From: Undaria pinnatifida
Taxonomy: Eukaryota; Sar; Phaeophyceae; Laminariales; Alariaceae
NCBI GenBank assembly: GCA_012845835.1
Contig: JABAKD010000026.1
Location: 4,169,699-4,233,698 of the forward strand
DNA length: 64,000 nt
Reading direction: 5' to 3'
Shown: piece after piece, positions 25,701 through 35,500 of the stretch
How the letters are laid out: each line of letters begins with the position of its first letter
Position numbering within the stretch: position 1 is the stretch's first letter
Program-made: the position numbers and the translations under genes
Notes under the pieces: model-generated
Database searches by the model: none
The model's input: the letters and a program-made list of their open reading frames with translations, nothing else
Told to the model about the DNA's origin: nothing

Positions 25701-28700
25701 GCAACTCATTCACCCCACGTTGACGGCGCGAAGCGGTTGCCTCCGTGCTGGTGTCCATGCCGGTGCATGTTGTGGGCGAATGGTATCCACTAGGTGGTGT
25801 GGTATGTTTGGAGTTTAATGCTGTTTCCAGGCACACCTCGATATGGAGTGTGGTATTTGTGGTATTTGTGGTATTCAACGTGCCCCCGGTGATGAAGTGA
25901 AGTCCAAAACGAACCAAAATATGTATCACCGGGGGTGCTCATGTGTGTGTTGGGGGGTGCTGTATTCCGTGTTATGCGGTGTATATCCCATATGGTACGT
26001 ATTGTGTGTTGAGGTAAGCACCTCCTATACACGCGCTGAGGTGGAGAGTAAAAGTGATGGTGAAACATATTTCAATGATGACGATTGACCGCTCTCTTAT
26101 GCTCTTGTGCATCGTCTCGCTCTCCTCTTCATGATCAGGGGTGGCGGGCATCAATGGAAGACGCCCACATCGCTCTCCTAAGGGTCCCACACGGCCTTGC
26201 CCCCTCCTCGGCCGAAATTGGCGCTGCCAGGATAGGCATTTCCAGCAAAAACGACGACCCTAACCCGAGTGGCAGCGGCATCGGCGGCACCGCGGCTTAC
26301 CTGCCCAACGGCGCCGCAGGTGCTACCTCTGCTAAGGGGGCAAGAGGGAGGGCTGGGACATACTCTGCTGGGGACGCGGGCGAGTCTTACCCCCCTCGTC
26401 AGGCCGCGGGGGGTGACGTGGTTAACCCGGGCGAAAGGAGAGCATCCACCAGTGCCTGTGTTGAGGGGGGGGCGGGGGAGGGGGGCGGGGGTAGTCCGGG
26501 TGCTGGGTGGAAAGCGGTGGACTTGTTGGAGGATGCGGCTTTGTTTGGGGTGTTTGATGGACATGGGGGCAAGTCGGTGGCAGACTTCTGCAGGGAGAGG
26601 TTGGCAGGTAGGTGCTTGTTGGACGCGTTTGGTCGCTTCGTGTTTTGCTAATTTTAAGGTGGGGTTGGTACTCATACTGCTATTTTTTTTGGCATCGTGT
26701 GTGTTCTCCACGTTGACTTGTTGCTTCCAACCGATCGACGATCGATGTCCAGCACACCCAGTAACCGTGCCGACTTTTCACTCTACCAAGTATGATGAGA
26801 GACAAACTCTGTGGTCGTCAAGTACGAGGCAGAGGTGTACATCGCGAAAACAGCAGTAAGCGGATGCATGGTGGTTAGACAAGTTTCATCGCTTCATGCT
26901 GCTATTTATGTTGGTTTTTTGTTTTTATTGGCGTTGCTATTTGTTTTTGGTCATGTGTAGTTCACGTTTCAGCAGTAGCGGATGCAAGTTTCGTTGTTGT
27001 GCGTTAGCGGCATGGCATCACATGACATGACCAATTGGATGGTACTCATTCGTTCGTTGTCCCCGCCAGAGATAAATATTTTTGGTGCCCGCAGACTGTT
27101 AGGCTGTGAGAGGATGTGGGTGAGGGGCATCTTCACCGTGCTCCTGGTCTGCTGCATCTAGAATCCTCGTCATAATCACTTGTTACAACTAATAATACTG
27201 AGTAAATCGAAGCGTCTTTCGGATTTCACAGCCTGAACAAACACCCTTCCCTCGCGAGATTTAGGAGGGTTTTTCGTTTGCCTCAGTGCGGTGTGAAGTT
27301 TTTTGTTGTTGCAGTAGCCGCACATGGTTTTTTACCAGCAGTAGATGCAGTCGCCCCTTTTAATCCGTGTTACTAGTATATATTAATACCTTACTCTCCA
27401 GCTCGCGATGCCTTCTCTTATCTACGCGTCGCTTCCTGGCTACATATCTACCAGTGAAATCCGACACGAGTTGACGAGCGAAGAAAATGCCGAGCTCTAC
27501 CTGCGATAAACGAAGGCACATACCGTAGTGGGGAGGGGGGGGGGGGGGGGGGGGGGGCTGCCCGCGAATGACCCCGGATCTGACTTACGAAGGGGAAGGG
27601 GCTCCAAGAAACAGGGCAAAGATTGTGCCTGGTAGATGGGATTGACCAAGAAGATGTAAGGTAGTCGGTTCGTCATGTTTTTTGTGCCCACGCTGGAATG
27701 GCAGTGCTCTACGACATACCAGATATCATATTATATCATACTTAGTATTGTATCAGTAACTACGTTTCCATTTTTGATGTGCGATTTTTGTGTCGTCTGT
27801 CTCGTTAGCCCGTGTCTGCAGAACTACTAGCATAACTATTGACATACTGTAACAATGTATGGATGCATATTGTTCCATCCTGTTAGCTATTACTCTTTTA
27901 ATCGGAAAGAGGGTCTTTTTAGTTGGAAGAAGAACCCCTTAGGGTTATGGCTGTAGGGTAGAAAGAACGACTTAGTGTGAGCACATCAACCAACAACCAC
28001 GAAAACAGCAGATGGACATCTAGGGAAGGAGAAGTGGAAGGGTGACCTTTCGTCCCATATTTGGCGCCATTGCTGCCTGGTGACCTACACTGACTCCGTT
28101 ACCTCGATGTCGACGAACTAGGCACATGAACCCACTCGGATTCGACCCTACTGCATTAGAAGAACTAGCTTTTATTCTGATTGTCTCATTCCCGCCTTTT
28201 GTCCCTCTCTCGTGCTTTTTTTTCAACCAAAATGATCGTGCTTCTCCGTCACCAACCTATCAGGCTTGCTGGCTGCTTCGCCGGAGATACGCGCGGGAAA
28301 CTGGAAGGAGGGCTTTCCAAAAGTTTACCACGCGTTGGATGACCTGTTGCTGTCTGGGGAGGGGCAGGAGAAATCGGGGGGATGGGGGGGGTCGAGTAGG
28401 GTTGACGGGGTGGGCGTCGGGTGCACGATTGTCACCGCCCTCCTCGACCGGAAACGAAGACAGGTAAGCCGCGCCGCGCTTACATTAGTTACAGTGGGGC
28501 GCCCCCAATAGTGCCGGTATGTGCGATCAATAGCACAATACACTGGCAGTATTCAGGGCACAAGCACTAATTCTACTATTGGGAAAAGGGTTACTATGCG
28601 TAAACAGTTGCTGTAGAGAAATCGAGCCGTGCCAAGCGATTCCACCAACACTATAGAGGACAGTTGACACTATTCAACCGAGCTCTGCGGAGATACCCCC

Positions 28701-31700
28701 ACTGCCGTAACCCTGCTGGCACCCCCATACTGTATTCGATATTCGATATTCGATATTCGACAGTATTCTGACCTTTAAAGCGATGATTGGTTGTGATATT
28801 ACTATCTGTTTGAAAAGAAACACCGTGCAGTCGAACGAGCTTTTGCATACTCCGCGCCTGACATGTAGCTCCTATCAATAACGTTGTGCTTTGGATACTC
28901 CCTGTTAAAGGGCTGCTATCATACTTCTGTCACAGTACTGTTATTTAATAGTAGTGTTATTGAATATAAATAGTAGCAAGTAATAAGTGTGCCCGATGCT
29001 GTAATCGTAACTTTTTTCGACATTGTTACCCCTCCGAAAATATGTGGACAACACTCTCGTTGCTCGAGGTGGAGAGGTTGCTATTAATAGAAATGTAGAG
29101 GTTATTGCTGCTGTTATGTTTGCGCCCCGCTTCTCGGTGTGGGTGTGTTTCGTCGTTGCTGCTGATGACGTTTTTTGTGTTGACAGACTTGGCAGGTACG
29201 AAGATGTTTTATTGGTTTGTTTCGGGGTATTGCAGGGTGCACGGCTATATTATGCTATGCTGCCGAACGCAGGGTATGCGCTGTGTTGTTGGTTACAACC
29301 ATTGCCCGTCATAAACCTTGAAGTTGGCGCTGATTGCGAAACCGGTTCTCTCCTTGAACTTGATGATGGAACCGTTGACGATGGAATTTGAATGCGGTGA
29401 TTGTTGGACCAACCAACCGGCTTGCTTTCAGTTGAGGTAAACGTACGACGATGTCACGTTACCGTGATCATGCCTTTTCTGAGTTGCAGTATGTGATGCG
29501 GAAGGTGTTTCTCGTGCAATATGTTCTTGACCCGATGTGGGCACTGAGCTATAAATTATGCTGAAGCTGTTTCTGAAATGTTCTGGACTCGTGGGGACTG
29601 AGTGTGCTGCTGGAGGTATCCCTCGTATGCTGTTGACTATATTGGTTACTGAGCTATGCTGCTGAAGATAACATGGTATGCTCTTGGCCCTGAATGACGA
29701 GCGCCGAGATATGCTGCTAAACGTATTTATCGAATGTTATTGTACCTGGTACTGTGTAGTGGGTACTGCTGAGCTATGCTTCTGAAAGTACATCTCGTAT
29801 GATCTTGACTATATATTGGGTAGTTATATAGTGGTACTTGTCGTATGCTCATGACTGGAAAAGACGTCAGTTGTAGAGGTATGGCGGACGGCAAAGACGG
29901 CAATTTTAGAAAACGCTGACGTGCCAAACGCGTGAAAACACCGTACCAGGCATATATACTATATTAGTTGTAATACCAGGTAGGCTTTAGGGTGCAATGC
30001 GTCCGCCGTACGTCCGTGACGAAATGCTCGTTTTTGGTCACGGACCGTCATTATATATACCGGTATAAAACTCAAAAATATGGCGATATTAGACGTTTAC
30101 AGCCGGATTATGTGGCTATCGAGTTTTATACGCTTATATACCGGTATAAAACTCAAAAATATGGCGATATTAGACGTTTACAGCCGGATTATGTGGCTAT
30201 CGAGTTTTATACGCTTGCCAGATATGGCGATATTTTCGCCAAATATCGCCTTGGCCTTGAGGTGCTTTCACCTCCAAGGCGGTATTTTTGTTCCGGTTTT
30301 TGCTTAGGGTGCGCAAATGAACTTGCTTGTTTCAATCGTGACTTGTATACCCTTCATGTATCTGGAAAAAATGGGATATGGTTTTATGTCGCACAATCTG
30401 CGCGTACGAAGAATATATTATAACAATTAAAATACACTCCAGCTGTGAGATCGAAGATGCAACGAAGCACAAACCAATATCGCCATACTGAAAAAAGCCC
30501 AAGGCTAGTCGAGTTAGCACCCTCCCTTGAGTTTGACATATCTATCTCTATTACTATTACTAGGCACGTTGACTGTAAGAGGCACGTGCCGGCGAAGCAG
30601 GGGCGCCTCCGTCATGTTTTCCACTCTTTTACGACTCGGACGTTTATTGTCATCGTCCTTCATAATTTGTCGCTGACGTTTCTCTTCGAACAGCGTACGA
30701 CAGACCCTCAGAGCACAGGCAGGGCATTGGAGCGCTGTATCCGCTTTGAAGGCTTTGAAGGCTTTGAAGGCTTTAAAGGCTTTGAAGGCTTTGAAGGCTT
30801 TGAAGGCTTTGAAGGGTTAGGGTTAGGGTTAGGGTTAGGGTTAGGGTTAGGGTAAGGGTTAGGCTGTCACATACCCGTAGCACGGGATGAGTCGCTTCTA
30901 TGTTGATGTTAATGTAATGTTAATATTAATATAAATGGTGTGGTTACTGCTGTATTGACAGACCCTCAGCCCACCCTCGGAGCTTTAATGCGCCGGACGT
31001 ATCCGCGAGCAAGCCTGTGACAAGCACACGAAGCGTTGTAACAAGCACCCGAAGCGTTGTAACAAGCACACGAAGCGTTGTAACAAGCACACGAAGCGTT
31101 GTAACAAGCACACGAAGCGCTGTAACAAGCACCCGTAGCGTCGAGTGGCGTCAGTTGCTCCAGTGTGGATACGTGTGTGTTGACTTTTGTGTTGGTACCG
31201 CGTGACTACTGTATGGCTGCTGTGTTGACTACAGCACTGTATTGACTACTAGTGCTGTGTGATATGACCACTGAATACTGCTGTATTGACCACTGTGTTG
31301 GCTATGGTACGCCTGCTCTGTGGCTACTGCATGACTGGTATGACTATTTTGTTGAATGCAGCATTCTATGACTACTCTATGACTACTGCTGCCCCGACGA
31401 GCCGTGTTCGAAAAAAACGCCTTGTGATTCGTCCCCTATGCTTCATCTGCTGTATAGCGCATGTTTTCGGTTGATCTGATCCCGTCGTTCCAATGAGTGA
31501 TGGAATCGTCCCCTCTTCCTGCCTAACCCTACCCCTAACCCTCAACCTTATTATTGCCGCACAGTGCTACGTGGCACACGCTGGTGACTCGCGGTGTGTG
31601 CTGTGCCGGGCCGGAAGAGCAGTGCAGCTGACGAGAGATCACAAGCCGGGACTGCCCTCTGAATACGCGCGCATTGTGGTGAGCACGGTAATGTTTTTGG

Positions 31701-32556
31701 CTGTTTTGGTAACACTGTCGCTGTTGTCGTGTGTACGATTATGGTTGTGGCTGTTTTGGCAAGACTCGCTGTTGTCGTGAGTGGCTTTGACTATATCGGT
31801 AGGACTATCGCTGTTGTCGTGTGTACGATGATCGATGATGGTTGTAGCTGTTCGGGTAAGACTGTCGCTCTTGTCGTGAGTACCATGATAGTTTGCCTGT
31901 TTGGTAGAACTATAGTTGCTTTGTTGCCGTTTCTGGGCGATGTTAGAGGTGCTTTTGTATACAGTACACAGTACACAGTATACAGTACCTGGTACTATTC
32001 AACTTATTCCAGGCTGGCAGAAGCTCTACCTTGCGTTCCTTCGGAACACGCAGCACGCAGTCTGGTGCAAGTATCATGAGTCGCGGTAGAGCCTGCCGCT
32101 GTTAACCCCAAGAATGCTGTTCACCCTTTCGCCGTTTTTGGAGGGGACAAACGAGTTGGAATTAGTGTGGGATAATATTGCACAGAACCACAATTGGGCT
32201 AGACACCATGTTTCATTGCCTTGGTACAGCAATAGATTATTATTTATTGCGCACTGTGAGGCTCCACGGTGCTGTTCGAGTATATACCGCTAATGCGTCG
32301 TGTGTTTTACCTGATAGCATGTCTACGGTGCTCTAACCGTACATGGTGGTTCACGTGCAGCACTCCCGATACACCATGCGTACCGAAGGACGCGTTGACT
32401 AGGTCGGCTTTGGTAGGGACGACACGACAGTTTGTTAGTCCGCTGGTGTGTGTTTGTGTAAGTGTCTGAGTGTGTTTATTTGTGTAGGTGTGTTGTATTC
32501 ACGTAAAACTTTTATTCCTAGGAAACAAGATCGTCATGAGCAGCAGCAGCCATTGT

Positions 32557-32588
<32 letters not shown>

Positions 32589-35500
32589 ATTGTCAGCAGC
32601 AGCACAGCCATTGTCCGTCGTAATTCTTCATCCTGGAGATGCCAGTACGAGATGCCAGAGATGCCAGAGATGCCAGTACGAGTTATGTGGCCAAAAATTC
32701 TTTCAGGACACGCGTGCATTCGTGTTGCTAAGTTTGTCGTATTTGCGTGGCACAAGGCAAGCAAGGCAAGGCAAGGAGTGTGGCGGTACACGATGAAGGT
32801 AGAGGTTATATGTAGAAATGTGTTCGGAGTCAAACCTGAGAGATGTGAAGTCGCATGTTTCCCTTCTTGGACTACTAATGCACTGTACAAATAATTCCAA
32901 CACGCCCCTGTGTTGGTTATACAGCACTGCCCACTGAGCTACTAAGTCACGTGACTGAGTGGTCTAGTGGATAGTGCTTATTACTAACAAATGTGTGTTT
33001 CGAGTTCGTTGATTGAATCCCACCAACTTTTAATAGCATCAGCAATTTCCTTCCGGCCATGTGCATTGCGCGATCCGTTCATAACCCATTCTAGTATAGA
33101 ATGAATACCTGGTAGTCGTATCCCTTTTTCGCGGTGCGTGGTGCAAAACCTGGCAAAGTTTCGATCCCTGCGGCTCGACGACGACCCACCCTACTCTTCT
33201 CTTACCCCTACCCTTGTCTACCCTTGTCTACCCTTGTCTACCCTTGTCCTTCGCTGCGTTGTGTTTGTGTTGTGTTTGTGTTGTGCTGTGTTGTATGATA
33301 CAGGCTGCGGGAGGACACGTGTCGCGGGTTGGTCGAGTGAACGACAACTTGAATCTGTCGCGCGCGATCGGCGACATGTCGTACAAGAGAAACAGGCTTC
33401 GACGCACCAAAGACCAGATAATATCGGCTGAGCCCGATGTGTGCAGGTAACGCTGTATATGTACATGAAGTTACCGTGAGGTAGCTGCGCGTTAGGCTGC
33501 ACATTGATCACCGTGTGTGTGGATCAGCCGGCTCTTTCCTCGTCCCTCGTTTAGCGTGCAACACGTCCCCTGGTACTCTTTTTTTTTTCTTGTTGGATCA
33601 GAATCGGGTACAGCAGCGAGTACCGCTGTGCACGGCTTGTCGTTGTGAGGTTTGGTGCTCGTTGCGCCCGCTGCATTCGCTCGCTGCATTCGTTTGCTGC
33701 ATTCGTTTACTGCATTCGCTTGCTGCATTCGCTTGCTGCATTCGCCTGCTGCATTCGCTTGTTGCATTGTACCGAAACGAAAAGCAGTTCGAACAGTTGG
33801 CATGCGATAAGGCTTTGGCCAAGGCAGTCTTCTGTGATTATTCAGCTGCAATCCCTATGTGTGCCGCCTTCCACCGACCTTCACAATACGTTGTGACAGG
33901 TTTCAAGTCACCCCCGGAGTAGACGAGTTTTTGCTGCTGGCCTGCGATGGGGTTTGGGAGATGATGGATACGACACAAGGTACGACACGAGTAGAGCTTG
34001 CGGCTGACTAGCAGTTATGGTAGTTAACTGTTGTCGTGATTCAGGGAGATGATATACGCCAGTAGCAGTACTGGCAGACACGACAATTGGGCCGGCCCGT
34101 TTTTTTGTCTTCGATCCTGGTCGACAGCATAAGCGAACTCATCATCGGCACGAAAAAACGGCCCGCTTTGTATGATCCCGATCGACAACATCGGCGAAAA
34201 ACTCGTCGTTCGGCAAGAAGAGCTGGCCCGCTTTGTATGGACCCCGATGGACGAGATGATCGGGACATTGCTCGGCACGTTGTATGACCCCGATCGAGGA
34301 CGATGATGGCACTATTAATAGTCCTCGGCACGAGAAATCGGCCCGCTTTTATGACCCCGGTCGATAGCATGATAAAGAACATCTTCGGCACGAAGAATGG
34401 CCCGCTCTTTGTGTGACCCCCATCGACAACATGAGCGAAATTATCGTAGTCGGTTACGCCGGCGACTCCCGGAGCGTACGCGAGAAGCCTGGCGCTACAA
34501 AGCTACAAAGCTAGGGGTCTTGGTGTCATAGCTGCAATCATGATACCGTATTATTACCACTACTAACTGATTCCCTTGAAGCTGGCTTGTGGTCGCAGAA
34601 AAGGCTAAAAAGACAACCCGGTGGAAGGAAAAACACGATGATACGTGCGTCGCCGCAGTACCAATACGAGTTACAGTATTAATAGTGTAAGTGGAGTCGA
34701 ATCGGGTGTGGAGCTGGGGTACAGTAGTACAGTAGTAGTTGTAGACGGGTTAGGAGAGGACGGCCGTCGCAGCCGCTGTTGCGTCGTATCGCAATCTATC
34801 TCAGCATAATATGAATATCAACAAAGTACAATGTCAATACGTACGAGCAGAGGTCGTGTATCAGAAAGCATGCGTTTTTTTAATCAAAAATATACTCCGG
34901 AGTAGTATGTATTTTATTAATTGTATTAATCGTGTATCAGGGTTAGAAGCATGCGCTTTTCTTACCAGAGACCAGTGTTGGCGTTCCGGGTGTATCCGAA
35001 GCATTCACGTTTATCATCGGAAGCATGCGTGCTTTCACATTGGACAAATAGCGGAAGGGTTGCGCCTACTGTGGAACGTGCTGGACTTCGAAAACACACC
35101 CCTGCCGTGTACGAGGTGCCGTCCGATGCACTGCACGTTACCGTGGGATTTGCCATCTCGTCTCCACGTGTAAATTGTGCCCCGCGCCCCTTTGGATGCC
35201 CTCTAAAAGTTGTTCCCTGTGCTCTGCGATCTGTGCGTTCTCGTTGATCTCAGGCGTGGCGTGCGTTGGATGCAGTACACGCTAACGTTGGGTTTTGTGC
35301 TTTTGTCTCGCTCACAAATTGCTCCATTCCCGCTTTTGGGCGCCCAATAGACGTTGTCCTCTCTCTCCTCTATGATCTGAGTGATCTGTGCCGGTTCGTG
35401 TTCTCTGCTATATGTGCTTTGCGACATCTGCTTTGTGAACTGTGTTTTGTTATCTGTGGCGTGTGATCGATCTCGGTCGTGGCGTGCGTCTGATGCAGTA

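Larger units (their letters stand above)
7707..26138 (+). other. PP2C intron 1 (18.4 kb), filled with repeats
   Basis: The intron runs from donor GTGAGT at 7707 to acceptor TTCATGATCAG at 26137-26138. It contains the PIF1-type helicase relic, two terminal-inverted-repeat elements, several dispersed families, 317-bp poly-C tandem copies and simple repeats, each listed separately. No nested host gene was recognised. Long chance frames are Pro/Gly-rich or overlap repeats. Confidence 0.85.
28464..31564 (+). other. PP2C intron 3 with tandem arrays and telomere-like tract
   Basis: 3,101 bp. Holds a D3 relative (28504-28690), an 81-bp duplication, a GGCTTTGAA array, TTAGGG repeats and a 21-bp array. 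No gene seen. Confidence 0.85.
31679..33303 (+). other. PP2C intron 4
   Basis: 1,625 bp. Holds a diverged ~65-bp repeat with TGTCGTGTGTACGAT words (31730-31900), a CAG tract, the tRNA-like palindrome and CCCTTGTCTA repeats near 33205-33250. No gene seen. Confidence 0.85.

Noticed and set aside
26085-26138. ATG at 26085 as the PP2C start
   Set aside because: The 18 codons before GWRASMED do not resemble a PP2C N-terminus and contain the intron 1 acceptor. Exon 1 at 7617 fits in sequence and phase.
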